Source of the DNA: Streptomyces flavotricini
GTDB taxonomy: Bacteria; Actinomycetota; Actinomycetes; Streptomycetales; Streptomycetaceae
Length of the DNA stretch: 64,000 nucleotides
Direction of reading: 5' to 3'
Assembly: GCF_020639365.1 (NCBI RefSeq)
Contig: NZ_JAINUL010000001.1
Span: 6,468,048-6,532,047, forward strand
Within the stretch, counting starts at the first letter, position 1. Each line of letters starts with the position of its first letter. A program made the translations under genes and the position numbers. The notes beneath the pieces were generated by a model. It saw only the letters and a list, made by a program, of their open reading frames with translations. It was not told the DNA's origin and ran no database searches. Shown piece after piece: positions 8,311 to 18,307 of the stretch.

Positions 8311-8889
8311 GTGACGGTCAACATGACCAAGGGTCAGGCCATCAGTCTGCAGAAGCAGGACGGGGGCACGCTGACCGCGGTCCGGATGGGCCTCGGCTGG
8401 CAGGCCGCCAAGCGCCGCGGCCTGTTCGGCTCGCGGACCCGCGAGATCGACCTGGACGCGTCGGCGGTGCTCTTCGCCGACAAGCAGCCGGTGGACGTGG
8501 TGTTCTTCCGCCACCTGCAGAGCGACGACGGCTCGGTCCGGCACACCGGTGACAACCTCGTCGGCGGCGCCGGCCAGGGCGGGGACGACGAGTCGATCCT
8601 CGTCGACCTCCAGCGCGTGCCGGTGCACATCGACCAGATCGTCTTCACGGTGAACTCGTTCACCGGCCAGACGTTCCAGGAGGTGCAGAACGCCTTCTGC
8701 CGCATCGTCGACGAGACCAACGGCCAGGAGCTGGCGCGCTACACGCTGGACGGCGGCGGCCAGTACACGGCGCAGATCATGGCGAAGGTGTCGCGCGTCG
8801 GCGGCGGCTGGCAGATGACGGCCCTCGGCAACCCGGCCAACGGCCGGACCTTCCAGGACCTGATGCCGTCGATCCTGCCGCACCTGTAA
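8311..8889 (+). CDS. terD: TerD-family tellurium/stress protein
   Basis: 192 aa cytoplasmic TerD-domain protein. This family binds Ca2+ and is linked to tellurite resistance and general envelope/metal stress; its biochemical activity is not settled. It shows the start MTKGQAISLQK, the first ligand motif REIDLDASAVLF, the second metal-binding loop GDNLVGGAGQGGDDESILVDL, and the terminal FxDxMPSIL-type end. The GTG start at 8311 is preceded by GGGAGAGG at good spacing, and VTVNMTKGQ matches the family N-terminus. It lies about 90 bp after uvrB, with a TAGGGT hexamer (8237-8242) between them, so it may have its own promoter. It precedes a second, larger TerD-domain protein and terC. Confidence 0.93.
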   Translation: MTVNMTKGQAISLQKQDGGTLTAVRMGLGWQAAKRRGLFGSRTREIDLDASAVLFADKQPVDVVFFRHLQSDDGSVRHTGDNLVGGAGQGGDDESILVDLQRVPVHIDQIVFTVNSFTGQTFQEVQNAFCRIVDETNGQELARYTLDGGGQYTAQIMAKVSRVGGGWQMTALGNPANGRTFQDLMPSILPHL

Positions 8890-8956
8890 GCGGCGCCGGA
8901 ACAGCGGCACAGAACAGAACAGAGCAGAAGAGCAAGGCACGGGGGAGGGCTGCAGG

Positions 8957-10939
8957 ATGACGGCCGAACTGGTCCGGGGGCAGAACCACCCCCTGTCCCA
9001 GACGCGGGTGGAGATCAGGGTCTCGGCGGGCACGCCCGTGCTGGCCCTGGCCTCGGCCTGCGACGACGCCGGCCGGCTGGCCGGCCCCGAGTCGGTGGCC
9101 CACCCCGGCGCCCGCGGTCTGCCCGGACTGGAGGTGCCGGGGACGGTGGCGGGCGAGCACCGCTTCGCCGTCGACCTCGACGCCGTCGCCCCCGCCGTGC
9201 ACCGGCTCGGGGTGGTCCTCGTCCTGCCGCCCGGCGGGCCGGTGCGCTTCGGTGCGGTCCCCGCGTCGTACGTGGCCGTGGCCGACCCGGAGGGCGCCGA
9301 GCTCGCCGGGTACACGCTGACCGGGCTGGACGCCGAGACCGCCGTCGTGGCCCTGGAGCTCTACCGGCGCCAGGGCGCCTGGAAGGTCCGCGCCGTGGGC
9401 CAGGGGTACGCCGGCGGGCTCGGCGCGCTCCTGGCGGACGCCGGGCTGGGCGGCCCGGCCGCCACCGCCCTGGCCGACGTGGCCACCGGACTGGTGCCGT
9501 CCGGCGACATCACCCTGGCCTCCCTGCCGACGGCGGCCCCGCCCACCATCGCGCACGGCGTGCGGGCCCCGCAGGACGCCGCCGCCGGGACGGCCCCGGC
9601 GCCGCCCCCGCCACCCCCGGAGCCGCTCCCCGGCGCCGACGTCCCGTACCCGGGCACCCCCGGAGCCGCGCCCGGTCCCGCGTCCGCCGACACCATCGGC
9701 GGGCCGCCCACCATCGACTACGCCCACCCGCGGCGCCGCCGCACGACATCGGAGCCCCCCGAGCCCGGCCCGCGCGCCGTCCCCTCCCCGGAGGCGGACC
9801 GCCCGCCCGCGCCGGTCGCGGGCGACGCGAGCGGCTGGTCCCTGGACGAGCGGCTCTACAACCAGGTCTGGGGCATGTTCGAGGACCTGGCCCGCTCCGT
9901 GGCCGCCTACCGCAGTGCCTGCGACTTCGCCGAGTCCCGGATGGACCGCGAGCTCGACGAGGCGCTGTCCGACCCCCGCCACCGCCTCGGGGGCTCCGGC
10001 AACGCCGCCCGCGACGCGGCCCGCGCCCGCCACGACGAGCTCGTCGCCCAGGCCAGGGCCGTGCTCGACCGGGACCTCGCCCAGCTGGTCGCCGAGTCCG
10101 AAGTGGTCGAGCCCGCGCTGCCGGCCTCGTACGCCCGCTGGGCCAACCCCGTCTGGCACGGCCACGCCGTTCCCGAGGAGGCCCCACTGGCCCTGCGCCT
10201 CGGTGACCTGCACCTGCCCGAGCGGCCCGACCTGCGCATCCCCATGCTGGTGCGGGCCCCGCTGGAGCGCGGGCTCTGGATCGACAACGGCCGCACCGGC
10301 TCCGAGGCCGCGATGACCATGGACACCGACCGGCTGCGCCGGGCTGCCATGGACATGGCCGTCGCGCACGCGGTCCGGCTGCTCGCGGTCCACCCCGGCG
10401 ACCGGTTCTCCGTGCACGTCATCGACGCCGCCGGGGCGGGGGCCGCCTCCCTGGCGCCGCTCGTCGCGGCCGGGGTGCTGGCCGGGCCGCCCGCCGCCGG
10501 GGCCGCCGGGGTCACCCGGACCCTGGAGGCGCTGACCCGCCGGGTGGACCTCGTACAGATGGCGGTGCGGGCCGGGGCCCCCGAGGACCTGCCGCCCGAT
10601 GTGGACCTCGCCGACCAGCTGCTGATCGTGCACGACTTCCCGCACGGGTTCGACGACCGGTCCGTCACCCGGCTGCGCTACCTCGCCGACGAGGGTCCGG
10701 CGGTCGGCGTCCACCTGCTGATGGTGGCGGACCGGGACGAGGCCTCGGCGTACGGACCGCTGCTGGATCCGCTGTGGCGCTCGCTGATGCGGCTGTCGCC
10801 GGTGCCCGACAACCACCTCGCCGATCCGTGGGTCGGCCACGCCTGGACCTTCGAGCCGGACCTGCCGCCGCCGGGCAGCCGGGTCCTGGAACAGACCCTG
10901 GAACGGATCGCCGCCCACCGCCGCGATGCCCGCCCATGA
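8957..10939 (+). CDS. Large TerD-domain protein with degenerate FtsK-like C-terminal region
   Basis: 660 aa. Residues 1 to about 190 form a divergent TerD domain. It opens like the shorter TerD protein (LVRGQNHPLS), has paired beta-strand segments ending LAGYTLTGLDAETAVVALELYRRQGAWKVRAVGQGY, and an acidic loop. Residues about 195-290 are a low-complexity Pro/Ala linker. Residues about 290-660 contain helices with DLHLPERPDLRIPMLVRAPLERGLWIDN, then a strand/helix pattern (FSVHVIDAAG, DQLLIVHDFPHGFDD, VGVHLLMVADRD) resembling the core of an FtsK/SpoIIIE-type ATPase. I find no Walker A GxxxxGK[ST], so nucleotide hydrolysis is doubtful. It sits 67 bp after terD, probably in the same transcript. 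The exact function is unknown. Confidence 0.75.
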   Translation: MTAELVRGQNHPLSQTRVEIRVSAGTPVLALASACDDAGRLAGPESVAHPGARGLPGLEVPGTVAGEHRFAVDLDAVAPAVHRLGVVLVLPPGGPVRFGAVPASYVAVADPEGAELAGYTLTGLDAETAVVALELYRRQGAWKVRAVGQGYAGGLGALLADAGLGGPAATALADVATGLVPSGDITLASLPTAAPPTIAHGVRAPQDAAAGTAPAPPPPPPEPLPGADVPYPGTPGAAPGPASADTIGGPPTIDYAHPRRRRTTSEPPEPGPRAVPSPEADRPPAPVAGDASGWSLDERLYNQVWGMFEDLARSVAAYRSACDFAESRMDRELDEALSDPRHRLGGSGNAARDAARARHDELVAQARAVLDRDLAQLVAESEVVEPALPASYARWANPVWHGHAVPEEAPLALRLGDLHLPERPDLRIPMLVRAPLERGLWIDNGRTGSEAAMTMDTDRLRRAAMDMAVAHAVRLLAVHPGDRFSVHVIDAAGAGAASLAPLVAAGVLAGPPAAGAAGVTRTLEALTRRVDLVQMAVRAGAPEDLPPDVDLADQLLIVHDFPHGFDDRSVTRLRYLADEGPAVGVHLLMVADRDEASAYGPLLDPLWRSLMRLSPVPDNHLADPWVGHAWTFEPDLPPPGSRVLEQTLERIAAHRRDARP

Positions 10940-10957
10940 CCGTTCCTTGGTATTCCC

Positions 10958-10987
10958 TTTACCTTTGGGCGCTCTGACGGGTACCCT
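10958..10987 (+). promoter_or_regulatory. Candidate terC promoter
   Basis: TTTACC (10958-10963) and TACCCT (10982-10987) are 18 bp apart. The start point would fall near 10994, exactly at the 5' edge of the riboswitch fold. Confidence 0.45.
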
Positions 10988-10992
10988 GGGCA

Positions 10993-11165
10993 CGCGGAGG
11001 GGAGTATTCCTGCTTTCCTGCTACGGCGTTCCCGTCAATACGGACCACTTCGGCTGTGAACGCAGCCGGTCCCGGGGCGCCGGCCCACGGCCTCCAGGCC
11101 GCCCGGGTGGAAGAGACCTCCGGCAGCGATGACGCTGACGTGTGTGCTGAGCCATCTGCCGGAGG
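10993..11165 (+). promoter_or_regulatory. yybP-ykoY (Mn2+) riboswitch with ribosome-site-sequestering platform
   Basis: The 5' side has the conserved GGGGAGTA (10999-11006) directly after CGGAGG (10995-11000). The 3' side has GGAAGAGA followed by CCTCCG (11117-11122), which pairs with CGGAGG to form P1. Both strands are the hallmark ends of the yybP-ykoY aptamer; the middle carries a variable GC-rich arm. Downstream, CTGCCGGAGG (11156-11165) contains the ribosome site of terC and is perfectly complementary over 10 nt to CCTCCGGCAG (11117-11126). The P1 3' strand can therefore pair either with the aptamer or with the ribosome site. Family knowledge (Mn2+ binding stabilises P1) predicts translation on when Mn2+ is high. 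Confidence 0.85.
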
Positions 11166-11175
11166 CGAATTAGCA

Positions 11176-12159
11176 GTGGACGTTTCGTGGACCCTCTGGG
11201 TGCTGACCATTCTCGGTCTGTGCATCCTCATCGGCGCCGATTTCTTCATCGGCCGCAAACCGCACGACGTATCGATCAAGGAAGCGGGCACCTGGACGAT
11301 CGTCTGGATCGTGCTCGCCGCGCTCTTCGGCCTCGGCCTGTGGTTCTTCGGGAACCCGCAGGCCTCGCAGGAGTTCTTCGCCGGCTTCATCACCGAGAAG
11401 TCCCTGAGCGTCGACAACCTCTTCGTCTTCGTCCTGATCATGGCGAAGTTCGCGGTGCCCTCCCACCTCCAGCAGCGCGTCCTGCTGGTGGGCGTGCTGA
11501 TCGCCCTGGTGCTGCGCGCGATCTTCATCGCCGCCGGCGCGGCGATCATCGCAAGCTTCTCGTGGGTCTTCTACATCTTCGGCGCGTTCCTGATCTACAC
11601 CGCCTGGAAGCTGATCCAGGAGGCGCGCAAGGACGAGGACGAGGACGAGTTCGAGGAGAACCGTCTCCTCAAGTCCGTCGAGAAGAAGTTCGGCGTCGCC
11701 GACAAGTACCACGGCACCAAGCTGTTCATCGAGAGCAACGGCAAGCGCGTCCTGACCCCGCTGATGGTCGTGATGCTCGCCATCGGCACCACCGACGTGC
11801 TGTTCGCCCTGGACTCGATCCCCGCGATCTTCGGCCTCACCCAGGACCCGTACATCGTCTTCACGGCCAACGCCTTCGCCCTGATGGGTCTGCGCCAGCT
11901 GTACTTCCTCATCGGCGGCCTGCTCAAGAAGCTGGTCCACCTCAGCTACGGCCTGTCGATCATCCTCGGCTTCATCGGCGTCAAGCTGGTGCTGCACGCC
12001 CTGCACGAGAGCGGGCTGCACGTCCCCGTCGTCTCGATCCCGGTCTCCCTCGGCGTGATCTGCGGCGTCCTGGTGATCACTACGATCACCAGCCTGATCG
12101 CCTCGAAGAGGCAGGCGGCGGCCGAGGCCGCCGCCCGCCCGGAGAGCGTCGACGCGTAG
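11176..12159 (+). CDS. terC: TerC-family integral membrane protein
   Basis: 327 aa with about 8-9 transmembrane helices. TerC/Alx-type proteins are linked to tellurite resistance and, in several bacteria, to Mn2+ export or metalation of secreted enzymes. The family core is visible: VLTILGLCILIGADFFIGRK (TM1), FITEKSLSVDNLFVFVLIM with the conserved acidic/Asn residues in the membrane, TDVLFALDSIPAIFGLTQDP (the second half-repeat with paired Asp), then FALMGLRQLYF. An acidic cytosolic loop (DEDEDEFEEN) lies near residue 155. GTG 11176 (VDVSWTLW) is chosen because GGAGG sits 10 nt upstream and conserved sequence begins there. The upstream yybP-ykoY element makes Mn2+-dependent regulation likely. 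A terminator follows at once. Confidence 0.93.
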   Translation: MDVSWTLWVLTILGLCILIGADFFIGRKPHDVSIKEAGTWTIVWIVLAALFGLGLWFFGNPQASQEFFAGFITEKSLSVDNLFVFVLIMAKFAVPSHLQQRVLLVGVLIALVLRAIFIAAGAAIIASFSWVFYIFGAFLIYTAWKLIQEARKDEDEDEFEENRLLKSVEKKFGVADKYHGTKLFIESNGKRVLTPLMVVMLAIGTTDVLFALDSIPAIFGLTQDPYIVFTANAFALMGLRQLYFLIGGLLKKLVHLSYGLSIILGFIGVKLVLHALHESGLHVPVVSIPVSLGVICGVLVITTITSLIASKRQAAAEAAARPESVDA

Positions 12160-12178
12160 GGCCCTGTCGCCCTCGGGG

Positions 12179-13546
12179 CTACGCGGGGGCGGCCGCTTCG
12201 GCCGCCCCCTTTCCCGTTTCGGCGCCCGTCCGCGCCCGCACGAGCGCCGGATTCGTCTCCGGCAGCAGCGCGAAGCAGATCAGGCTGAGCAGGGCGATCC
12301 CGCTCAGGTACACGGCCACGCCCCACGGCGGACCGGAGCCCCCCGCCAGCGCCGTGGCCACGATGGGGGTCAGCGCCCCGCCCAGCACACCGCCCAGGTT
12401 GTAGCCCACGGCCGCGCCCGTGCAGCGGATCCGCGGGGCGTACAGCTCCGGCACGTACGCGCCCACCACGGCGAACATCGTCACCATGCCCAGCAGCCCG
12501 CCCAGGCAGCCCAGCGTCATCAGCACCGGTTCCGCCGTCCGCAGCAGCGCGACGAACGGGAACATCCACACCAGGCACATCGCGCTGCCGATCAGGCAGA
12601 GCGGCCGCCGGCCGTAGCGGTCGCCGAGCACCGCCACCAGCGGGGTCAGCAGGGCCTTCAGTGCGACCGCCGCCATGATGCAGCCCAGCATCACCGTGCG
12701 GTCGACCCTGAGGTGCTCCGTGGCGTACGCGAGGGACCAGGTGGTGACCGCGTAGAAGACCGCGTACCCGACGGACAGGGCCCCGCCGGTCAGCAGGACC
12801 AGCCGCCAGTGCCCGCGTACGACCTCCGACAGCGGGGCGTCGGACCGCCGGCCGGTCTCCGCGAGGGCGCGGAACTGCGGGGTCTCCTCCACCGAGCGGC
12901 GCAGCCACAGCCCGGCGAGGGCCAGTACGCCGGCCGCCCAGAACGGCACGCGCCAGCCCCAGGACGTGAACTGCGCGTCGGTCAGCGTCGCCGAGAGGGT
13001 GAGGATCATGCCGTTGGCCAGCAGGAACCCCACCGGCGGGCCGACCTGCGGAAAGCTCGCCCACAGTCCGCGCCGCTGCTCGGGGGCGTGCTCGGCGGTC
13101 AGCAGGACGGCGCCGCCCCACTCGCCGCCGAGGCCGAGGCCCTGGAGGAAGCGCAGCACGAGCAGCAGCAGGGGCGCCGCCATGCCGATCGTCGCGTACG
13201 TGGGCACGCAGCCGACGGCGACCGTGGCGAGGCCGGTGAGCAGCAGGGAGCCGAGCAGGACCGGTCGCCGGCCGTAGCGGTCGCCGATGTGGCCGAAGAC
13301 CACGGAGCCCAGCGGACGGGCGAGGAAGCCGATGCCGAAGGTGCCGAAGGCGGCGAGGGTCCCGGCGAGCGGGGAGAAGGACGGGAAGAACAGCGGGCCG
13401 AGCACGAGGGCCGCGGCCGTGCCGTAGACGAAGAAGTCGTAGAACTCGATGGCGGTGCCGGCGAGCGAGGCCGTCGCCAGCCGCAGCATCGAGGGCGGGC
13501 GGGGCGCCGCTCGGAGAGGGAGGGAGGGGGAGGGGTCTTGTTGCAT
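12179..13546 (-). CDS. MHS-family MFS transporter (metabolite:H+ symporter)
   Basis: 455 aa, 12 transmembrane helices. The N-terminus (LAGTAIEFYDFFVYGTAAALVLGPLFFP) and the long motif GDRYGRRPVLLGSLLLTG, repeated as GDRYGRRPLCLIGS in the second half, define the MHS group (ShiA, ProP, KgtP relatives), which take up organic acids, betaines or shikimate with protons. FLQGLGLGGEWGGAVLLTAEHAP is the MHS TM5 signature. The substrate is unknown. ATG 13546 (MQQDPSP) is chosen; no good ribosome site is visible, and a GTG at 13570 in frame is possible. The start codon lies in an inverted repeat (GTTGC-N8-GCAAC). It converges with terC. Confidence 0.9.
   Translation of the reverse strand: MQQDPSPSLPLRAAPRPPSMLRLATASLAGTAIEFYDFFVYGTAAALVLGPLFFPSFSPLAGTLAAFGTFGIGFLARPLGSVVFGHIGDRYGRRPVLLGSLLLTGLATVAVGCVPTYATIGMAAPLLLLVLRFLQGLGLGGEWGGAVLLTAEHAPEQRRGLWASFPQVGPPVGFLLANGMILTLSATLTDAQFTSWGWRVPFWAAGVLALAGLWLRRSVEETPQFRALAETGRRSDAPLSEVVRGHWRLVLLTGGALSVGYAVFYAVTTWSLAYATEHLRVDRTVMLGCIMAAVALKALLTPLVAVLGDRYGRRPLCLIGSAMCLVWMFPFVALLRTAEPVLMTLGCLGGLLGMVTMFAVVGAYVPELYAPRIRCTGAAVGYNLGGVLGGALTPIVATALAGGSGPPWGVAVYLSGIALLSLICFALLPETNPALVRARTGAETGKGAAEAAAPA
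12185..12209 (+). terminator. terC terminator hairpin
   Basis: GGGGGCGGCCG (12185-12195) and CGGCCGCCCCC (12199-12209) make a perfect 11-bp stem with loop CTT, then TTTCCCGTTT. It starts 26 nt after the terC stop and lies inside the 3' end of the convergent transporter gene. Confidence 0.75.
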
Positions 13547-13557
13547 GGTGCAGCAAC
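13540..13557 (-). promoter_or_regulatory. Inverted repeat over the MHS transporter start codon
   Basis: GTTGC (13540-13544) and GCAAC (13553-13557) are separated by 8 nt and enclose the ATG. It could be an operator or a hairpin that hides the start; the function is not established. Confidence 0.35.
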
Positions 13558-13654
13558 TACCCCGCCCCACACCCCCAGGACGTGCGTTCGGTCATCTTCG
13601 ACCGGAAGGAGTGCTTCCTGTCGCGGTGTTGACCGGGACCGGTCCGGGTGACCC

Positions 13655-13676
13655 GGCCCGCCCGAGCGGGTGGGCC
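13655..13676 (-). terminator. Terminator of the MBL-fold gene
   Basis: GGCCCGCCC (13655-13663) and GGGTGGGCC (13668-13676) form a 9-bp stem with one G-U pair and a 4-nt loop. It lies about 40 nt past the stop of the minus-strand MBL gene. Confidence 0.5.
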
Positions 13677-13715
13677 CGCCCGGCCGCGGGCCGTACGCCT
13701 GCTACCGGCCGCCTG

Positions 13716-14372
13716 CTACCAGCCGCGCTCGCGCCACTCGGCCAGGTGCGGCCGCTCGGCGCCGAGCGTGGTGTCGTTGCCGTGCCCCGGGTAGACCCAG
13801 GTCTCGTCCGACAGCTGCTCGAAGAGCTTGTGCTGGACGTCGTCGATCAGCCGCTCGAAGGCCTTCGGGTCGCCCCAGGTGTTGCCGACGCCGCCGGGGA
13901 AGAGGCAGTCGCCGGTGAAGACGTGCGCGTGCCCGTGCGGGTCGTCGTAGATCAGGGCGATCGAACCGGGGGTGTGGCCGACCAGGTGGCGGGCGGTCAG
14001 CGTGATCCGCCCGACCGTGACCGTGTCCCCGTCCGCGACCGGCACGTCGGTCGCCACCGGGATGCCCTCGGCGTCGTGGGCGCCCGCGTAGGTACGCGCG
14101 CCGGTCGCCTCGACGACCTCCGCGAGGGCGCCCCAGTGGTCGCCGTGCCGGTGGGTGGTGACGACGGAGGCGATGCCGTCGTCACCGATCAGGTTCAGCA
14201 GGGTCTCCGGCTCGGCGGCCGCGTCGATCAGCAGCTGCTCGTCGGTGGCCCGGCAGCGCAGCAGGTACGCGTTGTTGTTCATGGGGCCCACCGCGACCTT
14301 GGAAATCATCAGGTCCGGGAGTTCGTGCACGTCGGCCGGACCGCCGACCTTGACTGCTCCGCTGTACGTCAT
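13716..14372 (-). CDS. Metallo-beta-lactamase-fold hydrolase (glyoxalase II-like)
   Basis: 218 aa, cytoplasmic, single MBL domain. The metal motif THRHGDHWG is at residues 73-81 (His74, His76, Asp78, His79). GHTPGSIAL gives the third ligand His, FTGDCLFPGGVG the bridging Asp, and YPGHGNDTTLG the last His. This order is that of glyoxalase II and persulfide-dioxygenase-like enzymes, which hydrolyse thiol esters or act on thiol adducts. Co-transcription with a mycothiol-dependent isomerase-family protein (9 nt between stop and start) suggests a mycothiol conjugate as substrate; this is inference. TAGGATCAGGAC precedes the ATG and could serve as a ribosome site or as an internal leaderless -10. 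Confidence 0.85.
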   Translation of the reverse strand: MTYSGAVKVGGPADVHELPDLMISKVAVGPMNNNAYLLRCRATDEQLLIDAAAEPETLLNLIGDDGIASVVTTHRHGDHWGALAEVVEATGARTYAGAHDAEGIPVATDVPVADGDTVTVGRITLTARHLVGHTPGSIALIYDDPHGHAHVFTGDCLFPGGVGNTWGDPKAFERLIDDVQHKLFEQLSDETWVYPGHGNDTTLGAERPHLAEWRERGW

Positions 14373-14381
14373 GTCCTGATC

Positions 14382-15080
14382 CTAGAGCGGGGGAAGGGTC
14401 GGGAGGGGCCCGCCGACGACAGTGAGGTGTGCGCCCCCGTCGCCGCGGCCCGCCAGCCAGGCGAGGAGCTCGGCACCGCTGCCGAGCACGGTGACAGGGC
14501 CGCCCTCGGTGCCGCCCGTGTGCCAGGTGGATCCGTCGCCGTCGCCTTCGATCTGCAGGGTCACCGGGGGCACCTCGGGGCGTCCGGACCAGCGGTCGGC
14601 GAGGAAGGCGATCTCGCGGGCGGTGAACTCCCGCGGGAGGTCGGAGAGCTCGTAGCCGATGTTCAGGTCGACGTGGTGCAGCTCGACCTCGACGAGGCGG
14701 CGGAAGGGCACGTTCGAGGCCAGGTCGGTGACGCCGTTGCGCAGCTCGACCGTGCGCGACCAGTCCTGGTCCTGCTCCGTCTGCGCCAGGAACGCGGCGT
14801 GGGTGGTGCGTACGTCGGCGAGCTGGACCTCCAGCGGGCGCGGGGCGTCGCGCGCGATGTCGCCGTCGCGCGCCTCGGCGCTCTCGTACATCGGGCGGCC
14901 GGCGAAGACGTTGACGAGGGCGTCCGCGTTGCGTGCCAGGTGGGCCACCACGTGGCCGCGGGTCCAGCCCGGCAGATGTGACTCTTCGGCCAGGGCCGCG
15001 TTGTCCAGTTTCGCGAGAGCGGTCAGCATTCGGTCCGTGGCTTCACGTACAGATTGCAGGTCGTGCACATGATCAGTCAT
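14382..15080 (-). CDS. Maleylpyruvate isomerase-family mycothiol-dependent enzyme
   Basis: 232 aa. The N-terminal DinB-like four-helix domain (MDMPI_N) is clear: ATDRMLTALAKLDNAALAEESHLPGWTRGHVVAHLARNADALVN (about 12-56) carries the first conserved metal His, and LVEVELHHVDLNIGYE (about 130-145) the other two. The C-terminal part (PPVTLQIEGDGDGSTWHTGG... GSGAELLAWLAGR) is the small domain that follows in actinobacterial maleylpyruvate isomerases. The family uses mycothiol as a cofactor or substrate in isomerisation or detoxification; the true substrate here is unknown. ATG 15080 is chosen; TAGGCT ends 7 nt upstream, so the message may be leaderless. It is upstream of the MBL gene in the same operon. 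Confidence 0.88.
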   Translation of the reverse strand: MTDHVHDLQSVREATDRMLTALAKLDNAALAEESHLPGWTRGHVVAHLARNADALVNVFAGRPMYESAEARDGDIARDAPRPLEVQLADVRTTHAAFLAQTEQDQDWSRTVELRNGVTDLASNVPFRRLVEVELHHVDLNIGYELSDLPREFTAREIAFLADRWSGRPEVPPVTLQIEGDGDGSTWHTGGTEGGPVTVLGSGAELLAWLAGRGDGGAHLTVVGGPLPTLPPL

Positions 15081-15087
15081 GGGTCCG

Positions 15088-15093
15088 AGCCTA
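15088..15093 (-). promoter_or_regulatory. Candidate -10 (TAGGCT), leaderless isomerase-family gene
   Basis: Read on the minus strand, TAGGCT is followed by CGGACCC and then the ATG. It fits TAnnnT at leaderless spacing. Confidence 0.4.
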
Positions 15094-15149
15094 GTGCCGC
15101 CGGCCCCCGGCCACACGAACGGGTGAACCCGTCTGCCGAGTGCCGTAAA

Positions 15150-15165
15150 TCGAATGCGCGTGCTA
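15150..15165 (+). promoter_or_regulatory. Candidate LexA (SOS) box upstream of uvrA
   Basis: TCGAATGCGCGTGCTA matches the actinobacterial SOS consensus TCGAAC-RNNY-GTTCGA, with the left half-site nearly intact (TCGAA) and the right half-site weaker. It runs into TATACG (15164-15169), a plausible uvrA -10, so bound LexA would block the promoter. uvrA is an SOS gene in other bacteria; the match here is by eye. Confidence 0.55.
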
Positions 15166-15277
15166 TACGCTCGAAGTCCAAGCTCTTCTCCATCGCAGAG
15201 GCGCCCACCCAGCCAGCCGTACGCTGGACAGTCGGGGGCCCCGTGCCCCCGCTCTCTCAAGAAAGGTGCGGACCGGC

Positions 15278-18253
<2,976 letters not shown>

Positions 18254-18265
18254 CCTCGTGCGGAG

Positions 18266-18294
18266 CGGGCCCCGGCCACCTCGGCCGGGGCCCG
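18266..18294. terminator. Bidirectional terminator between uvrA and pfkB-type gene
   Basis: CGGGCCCCGGCC (18266-18277) and GGCCGGGGCCCG (18283-18294) form a perfect 12-bp stem with a 5-nt loop, 13 nt after the uvrA stop and 13 nt before the end of the convergent kinase gene. Confidence 0.7.
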
Positions 18295-18307
18295 TCCCCC
18301 CGGGCCG

